Of a stretch of DNA of 64,000 nucleotides, positions 51,674 through 60,339 are shown piece by piece (positions within the stretch are counted from its first letter, which is position 1; every line of letters starts with the position of its first letter). The position numbers and the translations under genes are program-made. Source of the DNA: an uncultured Parasphingopyxis sp. (GTDB lineage Bacteria > Pseudomonadota > Alphaproteobacteria > Sphingomonadales > Sphingomonadaceae); the NCBI RefSeq assembly GCF_937129435.1, contig NZ_CAKZNF010000093.1, positions 39,550 through 103,549 on the forward strand, read 5' to 3'. The notes below the pieces were generated by a model, which was not told the origin of the DNA, did no database searches, and worked only from the letters and a program-made list of their open reading frames with translations.

Positions 51674-52569
51674 GCGATCCGAAGGAAAAGCCCGTCAAGC
51701 GCCGCCCGACCGGTCTCGGGCGCGGACTCTCGTCGCTTCTGGGCGAGGTCGAGAAGGAAGCGCCGGTCTCTGGCCCCACGCCCGATGACGGCGCGGTGCA
51801 GCTACTCCCGGTCGACCGCATTTCGCCGCATCCCGATCAGCCGCGCCGCCATTTCGACGACGAGGCGCTGGGCGAACTGGCGAAGTCGATCGAGGCGCGC
51901 GGCGTCATCCAGCCGATCGTCGTCCGGCCCGCCGGTCGCGGCTATCAGATCGTCGCCGGCGAACGCCGCTGGCGGGCCGCGCAACGGGCGCGGCTCCATG
52001 ACGTCCCGGTCATCGTCCGCGATTTCGACGATGCCGAAACGCTTGAGATCGCGCTGGTCGAGAATATCCAGCGCGAGGATCTCAATGCGATCGAAGAGGC
52101 CGAAGCCTATAAGCGGCTGATCGACGATTTCGGCCATAGCCAGGCGGCGCTCGCCCGGCTGGTGCACAAGTCGCGCAGCCATGTCGCCAACCTGCTCCGG
52201 CTCCTCGACCTGCCGGAAGCAGTGCGCGCGATGGTCGTCGAGGGCACGCTCGACATGGGCCATGCCCGCGCGATCATTTCGGCGCCCGATGCCGAGCAGC
52301 TTGCGAAACGCATTGTCAACGAAGGCCTTTCGGTGCGCGCAGCCGAAGCGCTCGCACGTGACGCCAAGCCTTCGACCGGCGCGAAAGCGTCGAAAGCCCC
52401 GGCGGAGCGCGATCCCGATATCGTCGCGCTCGAAAGGCGGCTCGGCGATGCACTGGGCCTCAAGGTGCGTGTCGATCATCAGGGGAAGGGCGGCTCGGTC
52501 AAGCTCGACTATTCGACGCTCGATCAGCTCGACCTGATCTGCCTGCGGTTGAGCGGCGGCAGTTTCTAA
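51670..52569 (+). CDS. parB: Chromosome partitioning protein ParB (Spo0J)
   Basis: A 299-residue CTP-dependent DNA-clamp protein. N-terminal Lys/Arg-rich GLGRGLSSLLGE, then the CTP-binding core with PVDRISPHPDQPRRHFDD, QIVAGERRWRAAQ and ENIQREDLNAIEEAEAYKRL, followed by the helix-turn-helix SQAALARLVHKSRSHVANLLRLL and a C-terminal dimerisation domain ending LICLRLSGGSF. It would bind the parS site in rsmG. Confidence 0.95.
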   Translation: MSDPKEKPVKRRPTGLGRGLSSLLGEVEKEAPVSGPTPDDGAVQLLPVDRISPHPDQPRRHFDDEALGELAKSIEARGVIQPIVVRPAGRGYQIVAGERRWRAAQRARLHDVPVIVRDFDDAETLEIALVENIQREDLNAIEEAEAYKRLIDDFGHSQAALARLVHKSRSHVANLLRLLDLPEAVRAMVVEGTLDMGHARAIISAPDAEQLAKRIVNEGLSVRAAEALARDAKPSTGAKASKAPAERDPDIVALERRLGDALGLKVRVDHQGKGGSVKLDYSTLDQLDLICLRLSGGSF

Positions 52570-52590
52570 CGCGTTGCCGGGCCCGACTGT

Positions 52591-52663
52591 CCGTTAGCCC
52601 TGAGCTTGTCGAAGGGCGTTTCTCCATCGAGAGCCGGGCTTCGCCAAGCTCAGCCCTAACGGA
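52591..52663. repeat. Sphingomonad CCCTGAGCTTGTCGAAGGGC palindrome (copy 1)
   Basis: CCGTTAGCCCTGAGCTTGTCGAAGGGC (imperfect, broken here as CCGTTAG + CCCTGAGCTTG + TCGAAGGGC) and its diverged complement GGGCTTCGCCAAGCTCAGCCC + TAACGG form a long imperfect inverted repeat between the convergent parB and holA genes. The core CTGAGCTTGTCGAAG is a widely distributed sphingomonad repeat (general knowledge). Confidence 0.75.
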
Positions 52664-52690
52664 ATTGGGCTCAGCCAAAGACCGACAAAC

Positions 52691-53716
52691 CTAGCGCAGC
52701 GAACGCGCCTTGCGCGTGATCGCGAACAGCTCCTCGTCGACACCGATCGGACCGGCACCGCCCGAGCTCTTGACGGCACGCTCGGCGGTCAACGTCCGCT
52801 CGATCGCCGTCGCCAGCGCATCCGAGCGCCAGCGGCGCAATTGTCCCGAAATGCTGTCGCGATCCTTCCAGAAGATCGAACGCCCCGCCTTGGCGATCAC
52901 GGAATCGGTGCTGTTGCCCTGTTCGACCTCGGCGCGGAGCCGGGCGAGAAGGTGCAGCCGTTGCCGCACGCTCCAGAGCACGGGAATGCCTTCCTTGCCC
53001 TCCATGCGGAGCCGGTCGAGCTCCTGGTCGAGCTCGTCGACACGGCCCGTGAGAACCAGATCGGCAAGCTTCATCATGTCGCCGTCCTCGCTCGCCGCGC
53101 CCACGGCATCGACCGCCTGATGGTCGAGCTTGCGCGGCCGATCGGGCGCCGCGTCGAGATAATTGGCGTATTTGGCGATCTCCGAATCGAGGATCGAGCG
53201 GTTGCCGCCGCAGGCCTGCGCCAGCCGGTGCGCGACATCGGGGGTGACCTGCACGCCGGCCTGCTGCGCTGCCTCGATCACCATCCGATCCGCGTCGCGC
53301 CCCTCGAGCGGGTAGCTGGCAAAGGCCATGATCGCCTTGCTGGCGTTGGCAAGCTTGACGAGCCGGCTGTTGCCGCGCAGCGCATCGCCGACCGCGACGA
53401 CCGGATTGCCCGCCTTCTCGGCGCTTTCCAGCGCTTCGACGGCGGCGAAGATTTCGTCGCCTGCGGGATCGATCCGGATCCAGCGCTTGACGCCGAACAG
53501 CGAGATGGCGGCTGCTTCGTCGGCGAGCAGCGCGGGATCAGACTTGAGATCGGACGCGGAAAGATCGACGCGCTCGGCCTCGGCACCCATGGCCTGACCG
53601 AGTTTGGCCGCCAGCGCTTCCGAACCGGGACGGTCTGGGCCGTAAACGAGATAGAGCCGGATGTCGTCGGATGGCGCTGCCAGCGCCCGTTCGATCTCGT
53701 GCCGCTTGGCCTTCAC
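52691..53716 (-). CDS. holA: DNA polymerase III subunit delta
   Basis: A 341-residue clamp-loader delta subunit that opens the sliding clamp. An N-terminal AAA+-like domain starts MKAKRHEIERAL with LVYGPDRPGSEALAAKLGQAM, and the remaining collar region has AQACGGNRSILDSEIAKYANYL and GKEGIPVLWSVRQRLHLLARLR. There is no P-loop, as expected for delta. It overlaps lptE by 4 nt (leuS-lptE-holA operon). Confidence 0.88.
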   Translation of the reverse strand: MKAKRHEIERALAAPSDDIRLYLVYGPDRPGSEALAAKLGQAMGAEAERVDLSASDLKSDPALLADEAAAISLFGVKRWIRIDPAGDEIFAAVEALESAEKAGNPVVAVGDALRGNSRLVKLANASKAIMAFASYPLEGRDADRMVIEAAQQAGVQVTPDVAHRLAQACGGNRSILDSEIAKYANYLDAAPDRPRKLDHQAVDAVGAASEDGDMMKLADLVLTGRVDELDQELDRLRMEGKEGIPVLWSVRQRLHLLARLRAEVEQGNSTDSVIAKAGRSIFWKDRDSISGQLRRWRSDALATAIERTLTAERAVKSSGGAGPIGVDEELFAITRKARSLR

Positions 53717-54333
53717 TGAACCGCTTCGGTTTCGAGCTCCAGCTGCTGCTGGTCGGCCCGGCGTTGGGCATAGAGCGCGATCCGCGCGACGATCTCGTCG
53801 GCGACGATCTCGGTCAGCCTTTCAAGCGCGGTGTTCTCCGCCGCGATCGTCGCATATTCGGAGGAAACGACGTCGATGCCCGAATCGGACCCTGCCGTGT
53901 CGTCGAGCAGCACGGTGCCGCGATCGGCGGTGACGAGCTGAAACCGCGCGCGCAGGGCACGGCGTTCGCGGGTCACGGCATTGTCGGCGCGCACGCCGAA
54001 ACCCGTGATCTGGTCATCGAGCACGACTTCGAGCCGGTAGCGCGGCTCCTGCTGCACCACCGCGCCGAGCCGCGCCTGCAGTGCGCCGCGCATCAGATAG
54101 CCGGCGCGCCCCGGAATTTCGCCGACCTCAACCGCGCCGAGCGTCTGCGCCGACGCGCTATTGGCGTTCCCATAGAGCGGGCGCAGGCCGCAGGAGGAGA
54201 GAAGGGGGGCGGCGAGGAAGAGAGCCAGCACGACGAGAATCCAACCGCGCTCACCCTGAGCCTGTCGAAGGGTGTTCGAACCGGACCCTTCGACAGGCTC
54301 AGGGTAAGCGCGGGGGGGATGGCGATGGCGCAT
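53713..54333 (-). CDS. lptE: LPS-assembly lipoprotein LptE, with REP palindrome in the leader
   Basis: A ~206-residue outer-membrane lipoprotein that plugs LptD for LPS export. The hydrophobic segment ILVVLALFLAAPLLSSC ends in a lipobox Cys, followed by GLRPLYGN, the LptE hallmark. Upstream residues about 11-31 (PEPVEG...LRQAQGER) are the translated REP palindrome at 54253-54305. No start codon lies between the repeat and the signal peptide, so the leader must be read through it. ATG 54333 overlaps the leuS stop; GTG 54336 also possible. It overlaps holA by 4 nt. Confidence 0.85.
   Translation of the reverse strand: MRHRHPPRAYPEPVEGSGSNTLRQAQGERGWILVVLALFLAAPLLSSCGLRPLYGNANSASAQTLGAVEVGEIPGRAGYLMRGALQARLGAVVQQEPRYRLEVVLDDQITGFGVRADNAVTRERRALRARFQLVTADRGTVLLDDTAGSDSGIDVVSSEYATIAAENTALERLTEIVADEIVARIALYAQRRADQQQLELETEAVQ
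54253..54305. repeat. CCTTCGACAGGCTCAGGG palindrome inside the lptE leader (copy 2)
   Basis: ACCCTGAGCCTGTCGAAGGGT (broken as ACCCTGAGCCTGTCGAAGGG + T; 54253-54273) and its perfect 21-bp complement at 54285-54305 flank an 11-nt loop. Unlike the other copies it lies inside an ORF, encoding the PEPVEG and LRQAQGER stretches of LptE in frame. Confidence 0.9.
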
Positions 54334-56864
54334 CACGCGACGATGTTTACCAGTCGATCGGGCACGACGATAACCTTTTTCGGCTCCGCCCCGTCGAGCG
54401 TGCGGACGATCTTGTCCGATGCGAGCGCCATCGCTTCCAGTTCGGCCTTGGCCGCGCCCTTGGCCGCGCTCAGCGTGTCGCGCAGCTTGCCGTTGACCTG
54501 CACCGCAATGGTAACCTCATCCTCGACGAGCAGGCTCTCGTCCACGTCCGGCCAAGCGGCGTCGGCGGCCAGGCCTTCCTCGCCCAGCTTGGCCCAGGCT
54601 TCTTCGGCGAGATGCGGGACCATCGGCGCGACGAGACGCACCAGCATCGCCACCGCATTGTCGCGGCTGGCGGAGGCATTGGCCTTTTCGATCGCATTGG
54701 CGAGTTCATAGATCTTCGCGACCGCCTTGTTGAATCCCAGCGACTCGATATCCTCGGCGACTCCGGCGATCGTCTGGTGCAGCTTGCGGTCGAGGTCGCG
54801 ATCTTCCTTAGGGGCCTCTCCCGTGCCGCCGCGTTCGCCATCGACCAGCCGCCAGAGCCGCTGGACGAAGCGCCACGCGCCCTCGATCCCTGCCTCGCTC
54901 CACGGCAAATCGCGCTCGGGCGGCGAATCGGACAGCATGAACCATCGCACGGCATCGGCGCCGTACTGGTCGACGATGGGATCGGGATCGACGACGTTCT
55001 TCTTCGACTTCGACATCTTCTCGACGCGGCCGGGAGAGACCGGCGCGCCGCCCTCGACCATGATCCAGTCATCGCCGTCCTTGCGGACCTCATCGGGTGA
55101 GAGCCAGCTGCCGTCCCCCGCCTGATAGGTCTCGTGCGTCACCATGCCCTGCGTGAACAGCCCGGTGAACGGCTCCTTGATGTCGAGCATGCCCATGCGA
55201 TTGAGCGCGCGCGTCCAGAAGCGGGCGTAGAGCAGATGCAGGATCGCATGCTCGACGCCGCCGATATACTGGCCGACGGGCAGCCATTTCTCGGCCTCTG
55301 TCTTGTCGAAGGGCCTGTCGTGGGGCTGGCTCGCGAAGCGGATGAAATACCAGCTAGAATCGGCGAACGTGTCGAGCGTGTCGGTTTCGCGCCGCGCCGG
55401 CTCTCCGCATTCCGGGCAGTCGACATGTTTCCATGTCGGGTGCCGGTCGAGCGGATTGCCCGGCGTTTCGAAGTCGATATCCTCGGGTAGCACGACGGGC
55501 AGCTGGTCCTTGGGCACGGCGACGGGCCCGCATTCATCGCAATGGACGATCGGGATCGGCGTGCCCCAATAGCGCTGGCGCGACACGCCCCAGTCGCGCA
55601 GCCGCCATTCGGTCGTGCCCTCGCCCCAGCCTTCGTCTTCAGCACGAGCGATGACCGCCGCCTTGGCGTCTTCGATTTCCATGCCGTCGAGGAAGCGCGA
55701 ATTGACGAGCGTGCCCTCACCGGAAAACGCTTCGTCGCCTTGATATTCGGAATCGGTGCGCTCGCCGTCGGCAACGACGCGGCGGACGGGCAGGCCGTAT
55801 TTGCGGGCGAAGTCGAGGTCGCGCTGGTCGTGCGCGGGCACGCCGAAGACCGCGCCGGTGCCGTAATCCATCAGCACGAAATTGGCGATGTAGAGCGGCA
55901 GCTCCCATTCCTCCTGGAACGGGTGAAGCACGGTCAGCCCGGTGTCGTAGCCCTTCTTCTCGGCCGTTTCGAGTTCGGCGGCGGTCGTCCCGCCGGCCTG
56001 GCATTCGGCGATGAAGGCGGCCGCCTTCGCATCCTTTTCGGCCAGCGCCTGGGCGAGCGGATGATCGGGCGCGACGGCGACGAAGCTGGCGCCGAAGATC
56101 GTGTCGGGCCGCGTCGTGAAGACGGTGAGCGTGCCCTGCCCGGCAACGGTCTCGCCCAGCTTGAAGCGGAAGCGCAGCCCCTGGCTCTTGCCGATCCAGT
56201 TTTCCTGCATCAGCCGCACCTTGTCGGGCCACTGATCGAGCTCGCCCAGCCCCGCGAGAAGCTCGTCGGCGAAATCGGTGATCTTGAGGAACCACTGGCT
56301 GAGCTTGCGCCGTTCGACGGGCGCGCCCGAGCGCCAGCCCTTGCCGTCGATCACCTGCTCGTTGGCGAGCACGGTCATGTCGACAGGGTCCCAGTTGACC
56401 GCGCTTTCCTTGCGATAGACGAGACCCGCCTCGTAGAAATCGAGGAACAACGCCTGCTCATGCCCGTAATAATCGGGCTCGCAGGTGGCCAGTTCGCGGC
56501 TCCAGTCGAGCGCGAAACCCAGCCGCTTCAGCTGCGATCGCATCGCGGCGATGTTCGCGCGCGTCCATTCGCCGGGATGGACCTTCTTCTCCATCGCCGC
56601 ATTTTCCGCCGGCATGCCGAAGGCGTCCCAGCCCATCGGGTGCAGCACCTCATGCCCCGTCATCCGGCGATAGCGGGCGAGCACGTCGCCCATCGTATAG
56701 TTGCGGACATGGCCCATATGGATGCGCCCCGATGGATAGGGGAACATCTCGAGGACGTAGCTTTTCGGCTTTTGCGCGTCGCTATCGGCGGTGAAGGTCC
56801 CGGCGTCTTCCCAGGCCTTCTGCCAGCGCGCATCGGCCGCTTGCGGATTGAAGCGAGACGGCAT
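54333..56864 (-). CDS. leuS: Leucyl-tRNA synthetase
   Basis: An 843-residue class Ia synthetase charging tRNA-Leu. The HIGH-type motif is [15 protein letters not shown] near residue 44 and [12 protein letters not shown] the KMSKS near 615. The editing domain (CP1) contains [14 protein letters not shown], and the anticodon-binding and C-terminal domains follow with [16 protein letters not shown] complete bacterial LeuRS. The stop overlaps the lptE start. A tRNA-Leu(GAG) gene is in the same window. Confidence 0.97.
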   Translation of the reverse strand: MPSRFNPQAADARWQKAWEDAGTFTADSDAQKPKSYVLEMFPYPSGRIHMGHVRNYTMGDVLARYRRMTGHEVLHPMGWDAFGMPAENAAMEKKVHPGEWTRANIAAMRSQLKRLGFALDWSRELATCEPDYYGHEQALFLDFYEAGLVYRKESAVNWDPVDMTVLANEQVIDGKGWRSGAPVERRKLSQWFLKITDFADELLAGLGELDQWPDKVRLMQENWIGKSQGLRFRFKLGETVAGQGTLTVFTTRPDTIFGASFVAVAPDHPLAQALAEKDAKAAAFIAECQAGGTTAAELETAEKKGYDTGLTVLHPFQEEWELPLYIANFVLMDYGTGAVFGVPAHDQRDLDFARKYGLPVRRVVADGERTDSEYQGDEAFSGEGTLVNSRFLDGMEIEDAKAAVIARAEDEGWGEGTTEWRLRDWGVSRQRYWGTPIPIVHCDECGPVAVPKDQLPVVLPEDIDFETPGNPLDRHPTWKHVDCPECGEPARRETDTLDTFADSSWYFIRFASQPHDRPFDKTEAEKWLPVGQYIGGVEHAILHLLYARFWTRALNRMGMLDIKEPFTGLFTQGMVTHETYQAGDGSWLSPDEVRKDGDDWIMVEGGAPVSPGRVEKMSKSKKNVVDPDPIVDQYGADAVRWFMLSDSPPERDLPWSEAGIEGAWRFVQRLWRLVDGERGGTGEAPKEDRDLDRKLHQTIAGVAEDIESLGFNKAVAKIYELANAIEKANASASRDNAVAMLVRLVAPMVPHLAEEAWAKLGEEGLAADAAWPDVDESLLVEDEVTIAVQVNGKLRDTLSAAKGAAKAELEAMALASDKIVRTLDGAEPKKVIVVPDRLVNIVA

Positions 56865-56911
56865 GGCGCTTTCTTTCGGTCAGTTCGGCATTGGCCGCAA
56901 GGGCCGTGTTG

Positions 56912-57346
56912 CTATCCGATTACGGCGTTGCGGCGAAGCTCGCGGGCGCGGGTGAGGATGATCTCCTCGAGCCGCTGGACGGTCGCCGCCTGCACCGGCG
57001 CTTCGAGCCATTGCGAACCGTTGTAGAGCTGCCGCGAGGCGGCGACGCTGAGCGCATCGGCGCGCAGGTTCGTATCGAGGATCGATACGGTTACCTTCAT
57101 CCGCTCGGTCGGCGCGGCGGGGTTGGCGTACCAGTCGGTGATGATCACGCCGCTGCTCGCATCGGCCTGCACCAGCGGCGCGAAATCGAGCGTGTCGAGC
57201 GCCGCGCGCCACAAATAGCTGTTGACGCCGATCGTCGTGACCTGGGCCGGGGCCAGCTCGCGCTGCGGCCGGTCGTCGCCTCCGCCGCAGGCGGCCAGCG
57301 CGAGCGCCGGGACGGCGGCAAGGGTGATGACGGAAATACGGGGCAT
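56912..57346 (-). CDS. DUF3576 domain lipoprotein
   Basis: A 144-residue predicted lipoprotein (LALAAC, lipobox near residue 20). The body matches DUF3576: GVNSYLWRAALDTLDFAPLVQADASSGVIITDWYA and RADALSVAASRQLYNGSQWLEA with a C-terminal LEEIILTRARELRR. Function unknown; in alphaproteobacteria it commonly precedes leuS and lptE. GAGG before ATG 57346 supports the start. It leads the leftward leuS-lptE-holA operon, 47 nt before leuS. Confidence 0.85.
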   Translation of the reverse strand: MPRISVITLAAVPALALAACGGGDDRPQRELAPAQVTTIGVNSYLWRAALDTLDFAPLVQADASSGVIITDWYANPAAPTERMKVTVSILDTNLRADALSVAASRQLYNGSQWLEAPVQAATVQRLEEIILTRARELRRNAVIG

Positions 57347-57563
57347 GATACTCACCTCGTCGGGAAGCGTTATGGTGTCGCAAAAGCGCAATGGCCCCCG
57401 CTTATAGAGGTTCGCCTTGGCCCCGCAAGCCGGGTTTTGGCGATTGGGGGTGCGCGGCTGTGGAGAGTCGGCAACAGTCGGCCGGATTCGACTCAGAAGC
57501 GGCTGGAATGACTCGGCCTCTTCATGTTAGGGCAATGTCGCAGGGAGAAATATCTCAAGGGTC

Positions 57564-58280
57564 ATGACAGGGCGTTTTCTCATCACGGTGCTTTCCGCGA
57601 GCACGATTCTTGCCGCCGGTGCGATGCTTTCCGCCGGTGAGGCAGAGTCGCAGGCGCGTTCGCTGTCGATGCGGCCGAGCTCGATGGGCACCTTCACGCC
57701 TGCCTCCGCCGATCCGCGGATGGCCCGCGAACTGCGCCGCGCCGGCATTTCGAGCCGCGGCATGCGGTTCACGCCGTCCTCGCGTCGCGACGATGACCAG
57801 CCCGTGACCGTCGCCGTGCGTGCCCGCGCCAACACCCCTGCCCAGGCGGCGCGCGAAGCCGAAGTCGCGATGGCGACGACGTCGGCGACCTCGGTCACGG
57901 CGATCACGCCGTCGGCATATAATCTCGGCGTCTCGGTCGGCTGGCGGCGCTTCGCCATTTCCGGCGATGTCGGACGGGTCGACAGCGGCCTGCTTCCGGG
58001 CCGCAGCCGCGAATCGGCCGATGTCGGCGTTTCCTATTCGGGCAATCGCTGGTCGACCCGCGTGCAGATCTCCGCCGATCGCCCGACCGAACAGACGCCG
58101 AGCCTGATCGGCGACGACGAGCGCGTGGCACTCGATGTCGGCGGCTCCTATTCGATTGCGCGCAACATCGATATCACCGGCGGCGTCCGCTATCAGCGGC
58201 AATACCGGATCGAGCGCCCGGCGCAGGACGACCGGCAGGACAGCCAGGCCGTCTATGTCGGAACCGCCTTCCGCTTCTAG
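57564..58280 (+). CDS. Hypothetical outer-membrane beta-barrel-like protein
   Basis: A 238-residue exported protein (signal peptide about 1-30, ending AESQA). Mature residues about 30-115 are basic and Ala/Ser/Thr-rich; residues about 118-238 have alternating beta strands (NLGVSVGWRRFAISGDVGRV, SADVGVSYSG, ALDVGGSYSIARNIDITGGVRY) and the C-terminal Phe typical of outer-membrane beta-barrels. I do not recognise a named family. AAGGG 2 nt before ATG 57564 is close but usable. It converges on thiE. Confidence 0.72.
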   Translation: MTGRFLITVLSASTILAAGAMLSAGEAESQARSLSMRPSSMGTFTPASADPRMARELRRAGISSRGMRFTPSSRRDDDQPVTVAVRARANTPAQAAREAEVAMATTSATSVTAITPSAYNLGVSVGWRRFAISGDVGRVDSGLLPGRSRESADVGVSYSGNRWSTRVQISADRPTEQTPSLIGDDERVALDVGGSYSIARNIDITGGVRYQRQYRIERPAQDDRQDSQAVYVGTAFRF

Positions 58281-58292
58281 CGCGACCGGTTT

Positions 58293-58877
58293 TCAGCCTT
58301 TCGGCGTGAGCGCGCCGATCCCCGCCCAGCCGTAAATCCCGAAGCGCCGCAAGGCTTTTGCGCGTGCTGCGTTCATACCGCCCAGCGCGATGACGGGCGC
58401 TGCCGCTTGTTGCGCCAATGCGCCGAATCGCAGCGCGCCCAGAGCGGGCTCGCCGGGATGCGAGGCTGTTGGGAAAGCGGGTGACAAAAAGACCGCATCG
58501 GCACCGGTCTTCGAAGCCGCAACCATCTCACGGGCATTGTGGACGGCGACGGTGCGAATCATCTTGGCAGGGGCCTTCAGCGGCGTGCGCGAATGCCACC
58601 CATCGGCCTTGGCGGCGCGGGCGAGTTGCCGGCTGCCCGCGACCACGAACGCCAGATGCCGGCGGTTGGCGATCTTGCGAATCCGGCGCGCCATCGCCCG
58701 GCGTTCGGGATCGGACAGGCTGTAATGCCGAAAAACGATGCCGCTCCCGCGCGGCAGCGCTTCGATGGCGTGCCATAGCGCGTCGCCCTGCCGCTCGTCG
58801 GTCATCAGCCACAGCCGGGGCAGGGGAAAAGGAAGAGGGTGGCCGCGCCGCACGACGGTTTCTATAGCATCGGCCAT
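58293..58877 (-). CDS. Thiamine phosphate synthase-like (TenI-like) protein
   Basis: A 194-residue TIM-barrel of the ThiE/TenI group. TGADAVFLSPAFPTASHPG (canonical GADYxxxGPxFPT) and APVIALGGMNAARAKAL (canonical IGGI) are visible, and RLWLMTDERQGDALW is the sphingomonad N-terminus. It lacks several ThiE pyrophosphate-binding residues that I would expect, so an alternative TenI-like or degenerate function is possible. The start at 58877 shares bases with the divergent PipY start (CATG); GTG 58853 is another candidate, neither with a ribosome-binding site. Confidence 0.8.
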   Translation of the reverse strand: MADAIETVVRRGHPLPFPLPRLWLMTDERQGDALWHAIEALPRGSGIVFRHYSLSDPERRAMARRIRKIANRRHLAFVVAGSRQLARAAKADGWHSRTPLKAPAKMIRTVAVHNAREMVAASKTGADAVFLSPAFPTASHPGEPALGALRFGALAQQAAAPVIALGGMNAARAKALRRFGIYGWAGIGALTPKG

Positions 58878-59559
58878 GACCGCAGGCGATATCCAAGGCA
58901 CTCCCGAAACGCGGCTCGAAGCCGTCCGCGAGACGATGGCGCGAGCGGCGAAGAAGGCGGGGCGCGATACCGGAGAGATCGAGCTCATCGCGATTTCGAA
59001 GACGCATGATGCAGACGCGATCCGGCCGCTGCTCGACGCCGGCCAGCGCGTCTTCGGCGAGAATCGGGTGCAGGAGGCACAGGCCAAATGGCCCGAACTG
59101 CGCGACGCCTATTCCGATGTGGAACTGCACCTTGTCGGCCAGCTGCAATCGAACAAGGCGGCCGATGCGGTCGAACTGTTCGATGCGATCCATTCGGTCG
59201 ACCGGCCATCGCTCGTCAAGGCGCTGAAAAAGGCGTTCGCCAACACCGAACGGCGCCCTATGCTGTTCGTCCAGGTCGATATTGGCGAGGAGGAGCAGAA
59301 GGGCGGCTGCGCGATCGACGCGCTGCCCGCCTTTCTCGATCGCTGCCGCGAGGCGGGGCTGGAGATCGCCGGGCTGATGTGCGTGCCGCCGCTCGATACC
59401 GAACCTGCCCCCTATTTCGCGCTGCTCGCCAAACTGGCGAAGGAAAACAGACTGGCTGCGCTATCTATGGGTATGTCGGGCGACTATGAGACCGCCGTCA
59501 TGTGCGGTGCCACGCATGTTCGTGTCGGCACGGCATTGTTCGGTGCGCGCGGAGGTTAG
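58876..59559 (+). CDS. PLP homeostasis protein PipY (YggS/PROSC family)
   Basis: A 227-residue pyridoxal-phosphate-binding protein that helps keep PLP homeostasis. PLP-Lys in IELIAISKTHDADAIRPLL near residue 37, then FGENRVQEAQAKW, LVGQLQSNKAADA near 85 and MCVPPLDTEP, SMGMSGDYETAV near the end. ATG 58876 lacks a ribosome-binding site and overlaps the divergent ThiE-like start. Length is typical. Confidence 0.92.
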   Translation: MTAGDIQGTPETRLEAVRETMARAAKKAGRDTGEIELIAISKTHDADAIRPLLDAGQRVFGENRVQEAQAKWPELRDAYSDVELHLVGQLQSNKAADAVELFDAIHSVDRPSLVKALKKAFANTERRPMLFVQVDIGEEEQKGGCAIDALPAFLDRCREAGLEIAGLMCVPPLDTEPAPYFALLAKLAKENRLAALSMGMSGDYETAVMCGATHVRVGTALFGARGG

Positions 59560-59575
59560 TTCCCGACCGTTTGCC

Positions 59576-59645
59576 CTGAGCTTGTCGAAGGGCTGCCCTT
59601 CTTCTCCAGGTGAAAAAGGCAAAAGCAGGGCTTCGACAAGCTCAG
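59576..59645. repeat. CTGAGCTTGTCGAAG palindrome before the HAD gene (copy 3)
   Basis: CTGAGCTTGTCGAAG (59576-59590) and CTTCGACAAGCTCAG (59631-59645) form a perfect 15-bp inverted repeat with a 40-nt spacer containing its own partial hairpin (TGCCCTTCTT...AAAAAGGCA). It ends 22 nt before the HAD ATG and so lies in the 5' untranslated region, between same-strand genes. Confidence 0.8.
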
Positions 59646-59667
59646 CCCAATCGGAATAGGGATATTC

Positions 59668-60336
59668 ATGCGCTTCGATGCCATCATCTTCGATTTCGAC
59701 GGGACGATCGTCGACAGCGAAGTCACCGCGAATACGCTCCTCGCCGAACAGCTGACGAGCCTCGGTCTCCCGACGACTCTCGATCAGGCGCTCGACGATT
59801 ATTGCGGCCATAGCTGGCACTATTGTGCAGGGCTGATCGAGGAGCGGCTGGGGCGGACTTTGCCCGAGGGGTTTCTGGACCGCTTCTACTATACGGCGCG
59901 GGACCGGCACCTGCGCGAAATGCGTCTGATCGCGGGGGCCGAAGATTTCATCGCCGCCCATCCCCATCGCGGCCGTGCGATCGCGTCGTCCAACGACCGC
60001 GAATGGCTGACCGGTTGTCTCGACCGGCTGGGGATCGCATCGCACTTCGGCGGCCACGTCTACAGCGCCGCCGACCTGCCGCGCGGCAAGCCGCATCCCG
60101 ACGTTTATCTACACGCTGCCGACGCAGTCGGGGCGTCTCCCTCCCGCGCGCTTGCCATCGAGGACACACCCATTGGCGCGCAATCAGCGGCGGCGGCGGG
60201 AATGACGGTTGTCGGCCTCCTCGCCGGCGGCCATGTTCGGGACGGTCATGGCGAACGGCTCAGCGAGGCCGGCGCCCATCACCTCGTTGCCGATTATGCC
60301 GAACTCGCGGCGTTGCTTGCCGACCTGGAGCGCTGA
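59668..60336 (+). CDS. HAD-family hydrolase (beta-phosphoglucomutase/phosphatase-like)
   Basis: A 222-residue HAD phosphatase of the class with an inserted helical cap. Motif I DFDGTIVDSE near residue 10 (nucleophile Asp), motif II IASSNDREW near 110 and motif III GKPHPDVYL and IEDTPIGAQSAAAAGM near 145-175. The substrate (sugar phosphate or nucleotide) is not predictable. AGGGA about 7 nt before ATG 59668 supports the start; a REP palindrome precedes it. Confidence 0.9.
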   Translation: MRFDAIIFDFDGTIVDSEVTANTLLAEQLTSLGLPTTLDQALDDYCGHSWHYCAGLIEERLGRTLPEGFLDRFYYTARDRHLREMRLIAGAEDFIAAHPHRGRAIASSNDREWLTGCLDRLGIASHFGGHVYSAADLPRGKPHPDVYLHAADAVGASPSRALAIEDTPIGAQSAAAAGMTVVGLLAGGHVRDGHGERLSEAGAHHLVADYAELAALLADLER

Positions 60337-60339
60337 AAT

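Noticed and set aside
55542..57026. A 494-codon open frame opposite leuS
   Set aside because: Shadow of leuS codon bias; no recognisable protein.
58293..58877. TPP riboswitch upstream of the ThiE-like gene
   Set aside because: The divergent PipY gene begins at the same bases, leaving no leader in which a THI box could lie.
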